DNA of 64,000 nt from CAZJYI01 sp964550025 (GCA_964550025.1 CAZJYI010000053.1:1-64000), one strand, 5' to 3'. Counted from the stretch's first letter, positions 36,011 through 45,290 are shown. Numbers and translations: made by a program. Notes: generated from the sequence alone by a model not told the origin.

Positions 36011-36191
36011 TCAGGTTTCAAATGCCGGATTCCGAATCTCAGATCTCAGATCTCAGATTTCAGATCTCAGATTTCAGATTCCGGCTTCTGAGATTTGAAA
36101 TCTGAGATTTGCAATACTAGTGACGATACAGAATTCTCCCTCGATCTGAGATTTGAAATCTGAGATCTGCGGTACTAGTGACGATACAGAA
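36011..36191. repeat. heptad array I with a 58-bp tandem duplication
   Basis: Fifteen units in exact phase from 36011 to 36115 (TCAGATC and TCAGATT, then CTGAGAT, TTGAAAT, CTGAGAT, TTGCAAT). Then a 58-base unit is repeated: TCTGAGATTTGAAATCTGAG and the following bases recur at 36087 and 36145, each followed by the identical 19-mer TACTAGTGACGATACAGAA (36115-36133 and 36173-36191). That 19-mer is the 3' end of the DUF1549/1553 gene. Confidence 0.9.
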
Positions 36192-37755
36192 ACTCCTTCG
36201 AGTTGACCAGCGCCCACATGAGGTCCGCCGGGACCTCCCACCCCTTCGCGCCGGACTTCTTATAGTACTTACCCAGCTCCATCCGCTCCGCCTCGGTCGG
36301 CAGGCGCGACAGGAACGTCAGGTAGATGGCGTTGACCGTGTCGCGCGGCGCTCTACCGTATGTCTTCAAAAGAGACTTCAGCTTCCGGCTCTGCACGAAC
36401 TTGCGTTGGACATGGGTCGAATTCAGCAGGTGCAAACGCTGCGCCGCGCTGGGTTGGTTGTTGCGCTCCGACTCGAGCCCCGTGTCACGCGGCGGACGGC
36501 CGAACATCTCCAGGAACGGGCTGGTGATGCTTCCGTCGGCCAGTGCGATGGACCGCTGCTGCTCGGGAATAAAGGTGAAGGGTTCAGGGATCTGGCTGGA
36601 GTATTTTTCCGTCGTACCCGTGAGTTGGCACAGGGCATCGATGAGGACCTCCGCGTCCAGCCGCCGCACGGGGTAGTGGGCAAAGTTGGCCAGGGCCTTG
36701 GGGTGTTTGCTGCGCGGGATGGAAGAAAGCTGGTACGTGGTCGAGTTGAGAATCACGCGGAAGAGGTGCTTCAGATCATACTTGGAAGAAACCAGCTCAG
36801 AAGCGAGCCAGTCCAGCAACTCGGGATTGCTCGGAGGGTTGCCGGGGCGCACGTCGTCGGGCTCGTGCACGATGCCCTGCCCAACCAGCCAGTACCAGGC
36901 GCGGTTGCAGATGTTGCGCGTGAACCAGGGGTTTTCCGATCGAATCAACCAGGCGGCGAACAACTCGCGCGGATCTTCCAGCGGTTCGAGCCGGATCGTC
37001 TTGCCGTCCGGAAAGACGAGCTTCGCCTGCGGCGCGGACGGCGCGTTGGTTGCCGACGTCCAGGGATCGTGGAAGACGATCTCCTCCTTCCACTCCGCCG
37101 TGCGTTTGAACCCGACCTGCGAGAAGAACGCCGCCAGATTCGACAGTTTCTCCGTTGGCCACTCCTCCGCCCTCACACCCATGAACGTGAGTGCCACGCC
37201 GGTCGCCAGTGCCTCGGGGTCCTTGCTCTGCATCGACCGGTAGAAGTTGACGGGAGCCACGCGGAAGTTGCTCCCGCTGGATGTCAGGAGCGCGCGCGCA
37301 AACTGGTCGTACGGCATGCTCTCCTTCATGGCCGTATGGATCCAGCGGTGATAGGCCTGCACGGCGTTGGGCCAGAGGTTGATCGGAAACTCCGCTTTCA
37401 CCCGTAGCAGATCGCACCATTTCATGCTCCAGTAGTCGGCAAACTCCTCGCGCTCCAGAAGCCGGTCGATCAGCGCGGACCGCTTGTTCGAGGACTTATC
37501 CTGAAGGAAACGCTTCGTCTCCGCCATCGTCGGCAGCGTGCCGATGACGTCAAGGTAGACCCGGCGCACAAACACCGAATCGGAACAGAGACCCGCGGGT
37601 TCGATCCCCAGCTTCTGCAGCCGGGCAAAGACCAGGCGATCGCCCTTGCTGCGCGGTTGCGGTGTGCCCGGGGACTCGTACGGGCGAACGGGCTGCCGCG
37701 CCATTCCGGTTGAAGCAGCCAGGAAAAAGAGTAACAGGGTCAGAAACTTCCTCAT
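36175..37755 (-). CDS. DUF1549/DUF1553 (PSCyt-related) exported protein
   Basis: The 526-residue protein has a signal peptide (MRKFLTLLLFFLAASTGMA|RQ). The DUF1549 half shows DSVFVRRVYLDVIGTLPTMAETKRFL and REEFADYWSMKWCDLLRVK; the DUF1553 half shows FAAWLIRSENPWFTRNICNRAWYWLVGQGIVHEPDDVRPGNPPSNPELLDWLA, DLKHLFRVILNSTTYQLSS and RRLDAEVLIDALCQLTG. It lacks the heme-binding CxxCH of the longer PSCyt1 proteins. The start at 37755 follows GAGGG. Its last codons (FLYRH then stop) are duplicated in array I. It forms a trio with the DUF1501 and PPC genes downstream. Confidence 0.9.
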   Translation of the reverse strand: MRKFLTLLLFFLAASTGMARQPVRPYESPGTPQPRSKGDRLVFARLQKLGIEPAGLCSDSVFVRRVYLDVIGTLPTMAETKRFLQDKSSNKRSALIDRLLEREEFADYWSMKWCDLLRVKAEFPINLWPNAVQAYHRWIHTAMKESMPYDQFARALLTSSGSNFRVAPVNFYRSMQSKDPEALATGVALTFMGVRAEEWPTEKLSNLAAFFSQVGFKRTAEWKEEIVFHDPWTSATNAPSAPQAKLVFPDGKTIRLEPLEDPRELFAAWLIRSENPWFTRNICNRAWYWLVGQGIVHEPDDVRPGNPPSNPELLDWLASELVSSKYDLKHLFRVILNSTTYQLSSIPRSKHPKALANFAHYPVRRLDAEVLIDALCQLTGTTEKYSSQIPEPFTFIPEQQRSIALADGSITSPFLEMFGRPPRDTGLESERNNQPSAAQRLHLLNSTHVQRKFVQSRKLKSLLKTYGRAPRDTVNAIYLTFLSRLPTEAERMELGKYYKKSGAKGWEVPADLMWALVNSKEFLYRH

Positions 37756-38024
37756 GCCAGCCCTCATGTCGCACGTCCATGTCGCATACCTGGAAAACGT
37801 GGCAGCGGTGCGAATTATTGTGCAACCATCAACCATAGGATATTGTGGACGCGCGCCGCGTCTCTCGTCAAGGACGCTCCGGGCGTTCCGCCGGGCAGCA
37901 AATGACTGCGCAGTCACCGTCTCCATGCCAGAATCGCAACGGGCGGGAACCGGGTGCGTTCTTGTTGGCGCCGCGATTCCAATTGACGGCCCGTCTTCGC
38001 GAGCCTAGCGTGTTCCAGCATCTC

Positions 38025-38531
38025 ATGAAGACAATCGTCCTATGCTTACTGACGTTCATTCCAGTCGCGTCGACGGCTATGCTCTATGGGTTCCTGGAAT
38101 CGGGCGCGAACATGGTTGAGATGCTGTTGGGGACAGACGGCGCCGTCGGGACCGCCGGCGTTTTCGGCGGCCTGTTCCTGGTCCTGTTCATCCTGGTGAC
38201 GGCCGGCGTGTTTGTCAGCGTGCCGCTTGTCGTGTCATGTGCCGTGGCGGGCGTTGGGGGATGGACACTTCGAAAGCTCCGCCATTGTGTGCCCGAACGT
38301 TCAGGGTTGGTTGCCACCGTTCTCGCTGCGCTTCTGACCATCACGTTCGTGCTCGCCGCAAACCGGTTCGATGGCCTGATACCCGTTTCGCGCCCGGCAG
38401 AAAGGCCCGGAACCCCGCCCGCCGTGCTCGCCTGCCTTGCCGGCGCCAACGCGGCCCTGAGTCTGTTCCTGGCAACACGCCTCCTCCGTCGCTTCACAAC
38501 GAACCCTGCGTCATCCGGGAGACCGACATGA
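38025..38531 (+). CDS. small membrane protein, four predicted helices
   Basis: The 168-residue product has about four hydrophobic helices (near 4-22, 40-65, 70-95 and 110-130) and a basic loop CVPERSG. No motif is recognised. Its stop overlaps the next start (ATGA), so the two genes are coupled. The start at 38025 is the first ATG after the upstream gap. Function unknown. Confidence 0.6.
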   Translation: MKTIVLCLLTFIPVASTAMLYGFLESGANMVEMLLGTDGAVGTAGVFGGLFLVLFILVTAGVFVSVPLVVSCAVAGVGGWTLRKLRHCVPERSGLVATVLAALLTITFVLAANRFDGLIPVSRPAERPGTPPAVLACLAGANAALSLFLATRLLRRFTTNPASSGRPT

Positions 38532-38875
38532 TCTACTTCATCAACACCAGCGGAGTTGCTGGAATCCTCATTCTCGTTCTTGCGGGCCTTCTTCTCGTAG
38601 CGGGCATCCTGGTCATCTGCCTCGCCAGGTCGCGCAGGCACGTCCTCCTCTTCGCTCTCGCGGCGTCGCTCCCGCTCATCATCGGCGTGGTCGGAACATC
38701 CGCGGGCTACGCGCGGGTGCGCGCAGTGGTGGCGAGCGAGTCCGCTCCCGACGCTGCCGTCGTCGAGCACGGCCGCGCGATGGCGCGCCGCACGACGTAC
38801 CTGGGAGGCGGAGTCAGCGCACTGCTGTGGGTGGTGGCGCTGGTTGGGATGGCCGCGAAGCGAGATGACAGATAA
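38528..38875 (+). CDS. small membrane protein coupled to the preceding gene
   Basis: The 115-residue product has three hydrophobic stretches (IYFINTSGVAGILILVLAGLLLVAGILVI, then LFALAASLPLIIGVVG, then LGGGVSALLWVVALVG). The middle part recalls MotA/ExbB-type proton channels in its TM-rich, Gly/Ala-poor-charge style, but no signature residues can be confirmed. It starts in the ATGA overlap with the preceding gene. Role unknown. Confidence 0.55.
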   Translation: MIYFINTSGVAGILILVLAGLLLVAGILVICLARSRRHVLLFALAASLPLIIGVVGTSAGYARVRAVVASESAPDAAVVEHGRAMARRTTYLGGGVSALLWVVALVGMAAKRDDR

Positions 38876-39312
38876 GCAACTCGCATTATCCGCCACGGGT
38901 GCGGCTCGTGCGACGGGTACCGCTCACCCGGGCCGCCCGGGGCGAAGACGATGCGTGTGCGAATAGTGGAGGGTAAGCAACATCTGAGGGCCGGAATGGC
39001 ACTCGGATCAGCACAACGCGTCCACCACCGGGCTTGCCCCGGTGGAGTCATGATTGCGCACTACATGCGGAATTCGCCCCCCTTGAGCCCGGAACGAGCG
39101 AGAAGAGAGCTGCGCGCTTCCCTCGCACATACACGGGCCCAGGGGGTCTGCTCCCGCTGGTTTCACGAAGACCGGTCTTCGCTCCACCGGGACGAGCCCG
39201 GCGGTGGCGGAAACGGCCAGAAACGGTCTTATCCTAGCACCACTCCCGGGCACCGCCACTTCTCTATCGTTCCGTTCTGCGCCCATGCGCATACGCGGGT
39301 CAGATACCCGCG
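38876..39312. other. non-coding stretch with paired stem-loops
   Basis: The 437-base gap holds two similar hairpins, CCACCGGG-loop-CCCGGTGG at 39025-39045 and a related one at 39184-39207, and a perfect 16-base palindrome CGAAGACCGGTCTTCG at 39166-39181. No gene was found. Confidence 0.45.
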
Positions 39313-40863
39313 CTACGGAAGAGAGCTCCCCGGCGCCGCATAGGCGGTCAGACGGTTTTGCGTCGGTAGATAGAGGACGCCGTCGACAGCGGTGGGGGTG
39401 GTGGCTACCGCCCCCAGACGCGTTCGCGACAGGACCTGCTTCTTTTTGCCCGCGCGCAGCACCCACAGCGTCTTCTTGTGGGTACAGGCGTAGACTTTGC
39501 CGTCGGCAACGAAGGTTGATGCGGCCCAGACGTTGCTCCCGAGGTCGTGCACCCAATGGCGCGTGCCCGTGTCGGCGTCGAAGCAGTGCAGGTTCCCGGA
39601 GTAGTCCATGATGTACAGGAGACCGTCCGCAATCGACACGGTGGCCAACGTCCGTTCCACGTCGGTTGATGCCCAGACCTCCTCTCCCGAGGCCGCATCG
39701 ACGCAGCAGAGCCGTCCCTGCCCCTCTCCGTGGACGGGGCTCTGTCCGATGGCTACGTAGACGCGTCCACTGTGAAAGACAGGCGTTCCGATGATCTCAC
39801 TGGGCCCCAGGGGGGACTTCCTGTTGTAGCGTGAATACGGCACCGGTCGGCCGTCGTTCATGCGGTAGTGGGCCGGGTTGCAGTCATAGGACCACGCCTT
39901 CTTCAGACGTTGCACAGAGCCGTCCGGAGACGGGGCCGCCGGAGGGTGAAAGGCATAGAGCACCCCGTCTCCCCCACCAAAGTAGATAAGCTTGCGGCCG
40001 TCAACAACACCCAGCGACGGCGACGACCAGTGGCCGTGAAGCATCCGTTCGCCAATCTTCTCGCCGTCCTGTGCCACCAACACGCCCGTATCCTTGTGAA
40101 GCACGACGAGGGTAGGTGCGAGCGGCCGCGGGACATCCCGGTGTCGATTGTCCTGGCCGTTGGATGTGTTGGCGTAGAGGAAATCCCCATCCAGCAGCAG
40201 CGTGCTGCCGCAGACGTCGTGCGGAAAAACGTCGAGCTGCTCAAGGAAATCGAAACGCCAAATGACGTCACCGTCCGTCGGCAGCAGCTCTGCCCCGTCG
40301 GCGGCGCCCATATACGCCAGTTCGTCAATGAAGGGACCGTCGTTACCGTTGCGCAGGCCCTGCCGGTCAAGACAAAGCACCTCCCCCCGTCCACCGATCA
40401 CGTAGACCCTTTCCCCGTCCACCACCGGCCCGGAACAGAAACCACAGCTCCAGTGGTTGTAATGGTATGGAGGGACCTTTCCCCCGAAATTGCGCGGAGT
40501 GTGCATGCGCCAGATCAGCTTGCCGGTTGCCTGCTCGAGGCACATCAGGACGCCGCCGCCGGTGGGCTTCACGTGAGGGCGGTCCAGGGCCGCATCGTTC
40601 ACGCCCACGTAGAGACGCCCCCGGTCAATTGTCGGGGTCGTGTACTGGTGGGTCCCCGTCCTAACCTCCCACATGGCGGGCAGGTCGGTGAGGTCGGCAG
40701 GCAAGCCCCTGGCGGACGACGCCATGTTGGGGGACGCGCTCCCGCCCCAGCGGGTCGTGTTGTTGCCGCCGGCTGGAGACGCGCCGCGGGTCGCCGATGC
40801 GGCCAGGGCAAGCCCCAGGCAGGCGAATCGAAAGGAGAACGGTATCCACTGTTGTGCATGCAT
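39313..40863 (-). CDS. PQQ-type beta-propeller protein
   Basis: The 516-residue protein is made of propeller strands with repeated GxVYxxD/T-W motifs: TTPTIDRGRLYVGVNDAAL, LMCLEQATGKLIWRMHTP, GPVVDGERVYVIGGRGEVLCLDRQG, RLCCVDAASGEEVWASTD, GLLYIMDYSGNLHCFDADTGTRHWVHDLGSNVWAASTFVADGKVYACTHKKTLWVLRAG. It has an N-terminal signal-like segment (IPFSFRFACLGLALAASATRG). BamB-like and PQQ-dehydrogenase-like propellers of this kind are frequent in planctomycetes. The start at 40863 was chosen as the ATG that begins the signal; no strong ribosome site is seen. Confidence 0.8.
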   Translation of the reverse strand: MHAQQWIPFSFRFACLGLALAASATRGASPAGGNNTTRWGGSASPNMASSARGLPADLTDLPAMWEVRTGTHQYTTPTIDRGRLYVGVNDAALDRPHVKPTGGGVLMCLEQATGKLIWRMHTPRNFGGKVPPYHYNHWSCGFCSGPVVDGERVYVIGGRGEVLCLDRQGLRNGNDGPFIDELAYMGAADGAELLPTDGDVIWRFDFLEQLDVFPHDVCGSTLLLDGDFLYANTSNGQDNRHRDVPRPLAPTLVVLHKDTGVLVAQDGEKIGERMLHGHWSSPSLGVVDGRKLIYFGGGDGVLYAFHPPAAPSPDGSVQRLKKAWSYDCNPAHYRMNDGRPVPYSRYNRKSPLGPSEIIGTPVFHSGRVYVAIGQSPVHGEGQGRLCCVDAASGEEVWASTDVERTLATVSIADGLLYIMDYSGNLHCFDADTGTRHWVHDLGSNVWAASTFVADGKVYACTHKKTLWVLRAGKKKQVLSRTRLGAVATTPTAVDGVLYLPTQNRLTAYAAPGSSLP

Positions 40864-40949
40864 GCCGCAATGTAGGCCGGCCCGCGACGGTCGGCAAGCC
40901 GAATGCCGGGGCAAACAGAGAAGATGGGGGAGCATGTAGCGCTTTCCGA

Positions 40950-41152
40950 GAATCCCCGGCGCTGGCCGCCGGGAAGCTTCAGGCCCCTGCGCTACAACGC
41001 AGATCCGCACACTCTCCGTTCCCGAGCCCGTATAGAGCGAAAAGGAGAGATCCCGTTGACTCCGTCGCTCGAGCCGGGCTCTGTATGGGCAGCGTACCAC
41101 ATGGGTAGCCCGTCAGCCTGAAGCTTCCCGCCCACAAGGGGCGGGGATTCTC
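40950..41152. repeat. inverted repeat pair, arms of about 37 bp
   Basis: GAGAATCCCCGGCGCTGGCC followed by GCCGGGAAGCTTCAGGC (40950-40986) recurs inverted at 41116-41152 as GCCTGAAGCTTCCCGCCC plus ACAAGGGGCGGGGATTCTC. The right arm is the reverse complement of the left except in the short centre of the arm. Each arm can fold on itself. A further GTAGCGC/GCGCTAC pair (40938-40944, 40991-40997) frames the left arm. Confidence 0.75.
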
Positions 41153-41318
41153 TTGTCCGGTTCCCACCACTGGAGTCCACCCGGTTCCTTCACCTGCACC
41201 CTACGGAGCACCCAAACCCGACCGCGCGGCCTTGACCCTCAAGCGGAAACCCGCGTAGCATCCCGGCATTCCCTCAACAGTAGCACTTTGCCCGTGGGGG
41301 ACGCGAAAGGAACAAACA

Positions 41319-41717
41319 ATGCATGTCGAGAATGTGACCGTCCACGCCGATCATCGCGGCATCGTGTTTGAGCCCGTTGATGCCGACGACATCGCCGGGA
41401 AGCAGAACGTCCACGTTGTGGTCACGCGGCCCGGGGAGGTCCGGGGGAACCACTACCACAAGCGGACGTCCGAAGTCATGACGGTCACCGGCCAGGCGCT
41501 CGTGCGGGTGAGTACGGACGACGGCATCGAGGACATGGAGATTCCGGCAGGCGAAGCCCGCCGCTTTCGGTTCGCACCGCGTGTCACGCACACGATCAAG
41601 AACACGGGCGATGCCGACATTGTCCTGGTCGCCTTCGCGACCGAACCACACGACCGGGAGAATCCGGATACGTTCCGGGATGAGATACTGCGAGGGGGGG
41701 CATCCTCCCGACCATGA
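41319..41717 (+). CDS. single-domain cupin protein, CapF C-terminal-like
   Basis: The 132-residue cupin has RPGEVRGNHYHKRTSEVMTVTGQALVRVS, with the metal histidines in GNHYHKRT and a second motif FAPRVTHTIKNTGDADIVLVAF. The sequence resembles the C-terminal cupin of CapF-type sugar reductases and WxcM-like sugar isomerases, so it may act on a nucleotide sugar. AAAGGAAC in front of the ATG gives a clear start. It ends just before the first copy of the inverted-repeat element at 41791. A free-standing gene; its partner was not found. Confidence 0.72.
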   Translation: MHVENVTVHADHRGIVFEPVDADDIAGKQNVHVVVTRPGEVRGNHYHKRTSEVMTVTGQALVRVSTDDGIEDMEIPAGEARRFRFAPRVTHTIKNTGDADIVLVAFATEPHDRENPDTFRDEILRGGASSRP

Positions 41718-41790
41718 TCTTCCACCGTAATCTCTCGCTCCTGGGGGGGGCGGGCGAGAGGTTCATGGCGAACTCTCCGTTCTCGTCCCC

Positions 41791-41920
41791 AGTAGGTCCC
41801 AGTTGCACTGGGACCAGCACGCGGAGACGAGGCAGTCGCGCGACAGTCCGGTCTCAAGCCGCAACTGCCCGATTGCTGCAGCCACGCGTTCTCGGAGTCC
41901 CAGTACAACTGGGACCTACT
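41791..41920. mobile_element. MITE-like element copy 1, about 130 bp
   Basis: Terminal inverted repeats of 24 bases: the left end is AGTAGGTCCCAGTTG then CACTGGGAC, and the right end is its reverse complement with one mismatch (GTCCCAGTAC then AACTGGGACCTACT). The interior shares GCGGAGACGA, AGTCGCGCG and CGGTCTCA with copy 2 at 45177-45290. The element holds no gene. It lies just past the DUF3160 stop. Confidence 0.8.
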
Positions 41921-41959
41921 CCTCCGACACCATCGCGGCGCGAGTGCCCATCTTGACAT

Positions 41960-44900
41960 CTATTCCTTCCGAGCCCTTTCCCGCACTACGAACTTCTTCC
42001 ATTCCGCGATCTTCCTCTCCCTCTCCTCGTGGCCGTGCTCCCTCGTGTTCAGTGCGGGGCCGTCCGGGTAGATCGCGGTCAGGGCCTGCGCGGCGTAGTC
42101 GCATACCCGGAAGCTCTCAATGCCGACGGTGTCATCCAGCAGCTCGGCCAGGCGCGGGACGGCGCGCTCGGACGCAACGGTCTCCAGCGCTTGCAGGACC
42201 TCGCGCTTCTTGAACGTGTTCCTTGCGTACGAGAGCCGGACCAGGACATCGACCGCTTCGTCGGTTTCAATCCGCGCCAGCGCTTCCGTCGAGTATGCGG
42301 GGTATCTGTTGGGATCTCGCAGTCTCGACGCACCAATGGCCACGAAGTCGCCTAGAGAATCGTCGTTCCCCCTTGGTTCCCTGGCGAACGCTTCTACCGT
42401 GACCCGTTTCGCGATCTCAGGCACCGCCTCGGTGATCCTCAGCAATCCGGCCAAGCGGATGGCATCGCTCCACAAGGCCTTGTCATTGCCGCGGAGCGCA
42501 TCGAGTACGATCTGCCTGATCTCGTTCACCCAGCGTTCTCTCTCCACACCGGACACCGGCCTCTCCGCTTGCGGGAAGAACCAGCCGAAAGCGCGATCGT
42601 CCCATGCCAGGGCCAACACCTCGAGCATCAGTCTTTTGCGGAACGGATCCCCAGACGCGGTGTAACAAGCCGAGAGCGCACCGGTGATGTCTCTGGGAAT
42701 GCGGCGCCAGCGGAGCTCATCCAGACAATCGCGCCGAAACCTGTCTTCCGAGACGGTGGTCAGGTATCCAACCAGGAACGTCTTCTTCAGTTCTTCGGGA
42801 ATCCTGCAACCCGCCTCAAAAGCCAGTTTCCCTCGTTGCGTGTCCTCGCCGAGGGCAAGATCCAGAAGTGCTGGCAACTCGCCCCTCCCCGCCACCATTG
42901 CCAGAGCATCCGCGGCATGGCCTGCCGCCTTCTTCCTGCCATCTCCCAGCTCACCCGTCCGCAGGATGTTGAGGAGTGTGGGGGCGACCTTGTTTCCCAG
43001 CTTGCGCGCGGCGCTCATCAGTATCCAGCGGTACGACTCTCCTTCCGCGAGCGGCCAACCCGGCTTCATCGCCTCCTCGAAGAAGACGTCGATCCTGGGA
43101 TCGTCAATGCACAGCAGGGCGTCGACAATCCCCCCCTTCCATGCTCTCCTGAGCAGCGCAACGACATCGTGCGATGCCACAAAGGAAGCCGTCCAGGCCG
43201 GCAGGTTCGGCATTCTCCCCGCGTCCCATCGGGAGCGCCAGTCTTCGTCCGTCAGACGGTCCGACGCAGGCTGCTTGAACTCGAAATAGGAGTAGACCGC
43301 GCCCTTCAGCAGGTGTGGAACGCCGTCCTGTTCCACAACCACGTAGATGGGCATGGCGCCGCCGATAGCGACCTCGAGACATTGCCGGGTAAGGTTCTCC
43401 GTATGCACATCGCTGATCAGCGCCATCCACGGGTAGTCTTTGTCGGCATTCGTGTTGAACTTGAAGCCCTGCAGCTCGCCAATGACACTTGCGTAGCGTT
43501 CGAAGATGTCCATTTCCTGTTCGTTGAAGTCCTCACCGGCAAACTGCTTCCGCAGCATCTCCTGCAGAGAGACCAGCAGCTTTCCGAACTCCCTGAATCT
43601 CTCGATGTCCACGTCCGGCACGGCTTCGAGAATCTCGATGCTCCTCTGGTTGACTCGTCTCATGGCCTCGAAGAACGCGGGGTTCGGTTCAATGTACCCG
43701 GGCATGCGATTGCGTGCCACCCCGCCCAGGCAGATCGCGCTCTGCTTGGCGTGAAGAACCCAGGCATGGCGCAGCGACGCCCACGAGGCGAGTGCGGTCA
43801 TGACGCTCTTGTCCGCGTAAGCCGTTGTCCTGGCAAACGGCGCCGCCTCTTTGACCGGTTCCGACGTGAGCGTCTCCGCCACTCTGAGCAGCTCGACATA
43901 GTGCGAGGGTCCGTCCTCCGCTTTCAGCCTCTCCAGGAGTGCCACTGACTTCTTCATGCCTTCGGCATAGCCGGGGAGTTCCACGTCCGGTCGCCCCGAT
44001 ATCAATTTCTCTGCCTGCCCGGAGCCATTGGCCACCATCATATCCAGACCGGAAGGGAACCCTCTTCCGGGGACCTTCGGGTGCGTCAGGGCCATGAAGA
44101 TCTCGCTGTCCGGAATGTGGCGCTGCCCGAACAGCCTCATTCCCTTGGAGTGCTGCACCCAGTCCTCCATTTGAGCGGCATCGAGAATCATCGAATTCAC
44201 TTTGGGGTCCCGCATAGCACTGACATTGCGGCGAACCGCTGCCAGGTACTCCGGTGAAGCAGGCTCGTGTGTCACATCACCAATGGCAGCCGCATAGTCG
44301 ATGGGGGTCAGGTCGTCGGTCTCCGCGACCAGATAGGTGTATGCCTTGTCGAGTCTCCGCCAGCGCGCAAGAGCTTCCTTGTTGCGCTGCAGGGCCGATG
44401 AAATGTGCACCGCCATTCTGGTCTCGCGGTCGGACTTGAGGCGGAACGCAGCGTGGCCGTACCAGCTCATCGTCTTGAAGTACCGGCGCAGGGCCGTTGA
44501 TTCCATGTAGAACCCGCGCGGTCTGAACTGACCGTAGTCCATCTTGTATCCGAAAAGGGGCGAGGTGGATGTGCCGCCGGCTTTCGCTATCAGGGCAAGT
44601 TCCGCTGCTACCGTCTCATCCGCACCGGCAGCTTCCGCCGGCGCCAGCAGAGACTGGGCCACGCACAGGTAGCGGATTGCGTCGACAACATCCCCACCCT
44701 CTCCCCGTCTCGGCGCCAGGTCCGCGATCAACGCATCGGTCAGCAATGACAAGTCCGCAGCAGAGGCGGTCTCCACCTTCTTCAACTGGTCTTCGAAAAT
44801 AGCGTGGAACGTGCGGTGCACCGAGTCCCCCGTGATGAACCGGGGCAACGGACTGCCGACATAGGGAGAGAAGATGCGGTGGTGATAGTCCGGAACGACC

Positions 44901-45082
44901 ACGAAACCGTTCTTCCTTAGGAGGCCCTTGCCGGACTCCGGCCCATCGTACTTGCCGATTCCCACCACGGTTTCGATATCGGCGACAACATCAACCCCTC
45001 TCGCCTCGCACAGCAGCAATCCGCTAGCGAAGACCATCGCAATGAGTGACGGTGTCAGCAAGAACCGACCTGCAATCCGCAT
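41960..45082 (-). CDS. DUF3160 family exported protein with C-terminal HEAT-like repeats
   Basis: The 1040-residue protein starts with a signal-like segment (GRFLLTPSLIAMVFASGLLLCEARG) and a DUF3160 region including VVVPDYHHRIFSPYVGSPLPRFITGDSVHRTFHAIFEDQL, SPLFGYKMDYGQFRPRGFYMESTALRRYFKTMSWYGHAAFRL, ALTHPKVPGRGFPSGLDM and AWVLHAKQSAICLGG. The C-terminal third is a set of alpha-helical pairs like HEAT repeats (AVDVLVRLSYARNTFKKREVLQALETVASERAVPRLAELLDD). The start at 45082 has a strong ribosome site GGAGG eight bases before it; the upstream open frame is only the repeat element. The gene is bracketed by two copies of the MITE-like element in direct orientation. Function is unknown; it is probably extracytoplasmic. 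Confidence 0.8.
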   Translation of the reverse strand: MRIAGRFLLTPSLIAMVFASGLLLCEARGVDVVADIETVVGIGKYDGPESGKGLLRKNGFVVVPDYHHRIFSPYVGSPLPRFITGDSVHRTFHAIFEDQLKKVETASAADLSLLTDALIADLAPRRGEGGDVVDAIRYLCVAQSLLAPAEAAGADETVAAELALIAKAGGTSTSPLFGYKMDYGQFRPRGFYMESTALRRYFKTMSWYGHAAFRLKSDRETRMAVHISSALQRNKEALARWRRLDKAYTYLVAETDDLTPIDYAAAIGDVTHEPASPEYLAAVRRNVSAMRDPKVNSMILDAAQMEDWVQHSKGMRLFGQRHIPDSEIFMALTHPKVPGRGFPSGLDMMVANGSGQAEKLISGRPDVELPGYAEGMKKSVALLERLKAEDGPSHYVELLRVAETLTSEPVKEAAPFARTTAYADKSVMTALASWASLRHAWVLHAKQSAICLGGVARNRMPGYIEPNPAFFEAMRRVNQRSIEILEAVPDVDIERFREFGKLLVSLQEMLRKQFAGEDFNEQEMDIFERYASVIGELQGFKFNTNADKDYPWMALISDVHTENLTRQCLEVAIGGAMPIYVVVEQDGVPHLLKGAVYSYFEFKQPASDRLTDEDWRSRWDAGRMPNLPAWTASFVASHDVVALLRRAWKGGIVDALLCIDDPRIDVFFEEAMKPGWPLAEGESYRWILMSAARKLGNKVAPTLLNILRTGELGDGRKKAAGHAADALAMVAGRGELPALLDLALGEDTQRGKLAFEAGCRIPEELKKTFLVGYLTTVSEDRFRRDCLDELRWRRIPRDITGALSACYTASGDPFRKRLMLEVLALAWDDRAFGWFFPQAERPVSGVERERWVNEIRQIVLDALRGNDKALWSDAIRLAGLLRITEAVPEIAKRVTVEAFAREPRGNDDSLGDFVAIGASRLRDPNRYPAYSTEALARIETDEAVDVLVRLSYARNTFKKREVLQALETVASERAVPRLAELLDDTVGIESFRVCDYAAQALTAIYPDGPALNTREHGHEERERKIAEWKKFVVRERARKE

Positions 45083-45176
45083 GTGCTTCCCTCCGAATGC
45101 TACGATGGGGAATCGCGTGAGTACTCCCAGTCTCAACTGGCACATGCCTGAGCGCGTGCCGAAATCTCGCCCCCCA

Positions 45177-45290
45177 GTAGGACCAGCAAACGGAGACGAT
45201 ACAGTCGCGCGGCAACTCGGTCTCAGATCGCGACTGCCCAATTCCTGCGCCCCCGCATGCTCTGGGGTCCCAGTGCAACTGGGACCTACT
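45177..45290. mobile_element. MITE-like element copy 2, with internal deletion near one end
   Basis: Same element as at 41791-41920, in the same orientation, here lacking about 18 bases of the left inverted repeat (AGTAGG is followed directly by ACCAGCA). The right end GTCCCAGTGC then AACTGGGACCTACT is complete. It lies upstream of the DUF3160 start. Confidence 0.78.

Noticed and set aside
9068..36191. Insertion sequences behind the repeats
   Set aside because: No transposase or integrase gene is present; the only mobile-like units are gene-free inverted-repeat elements.
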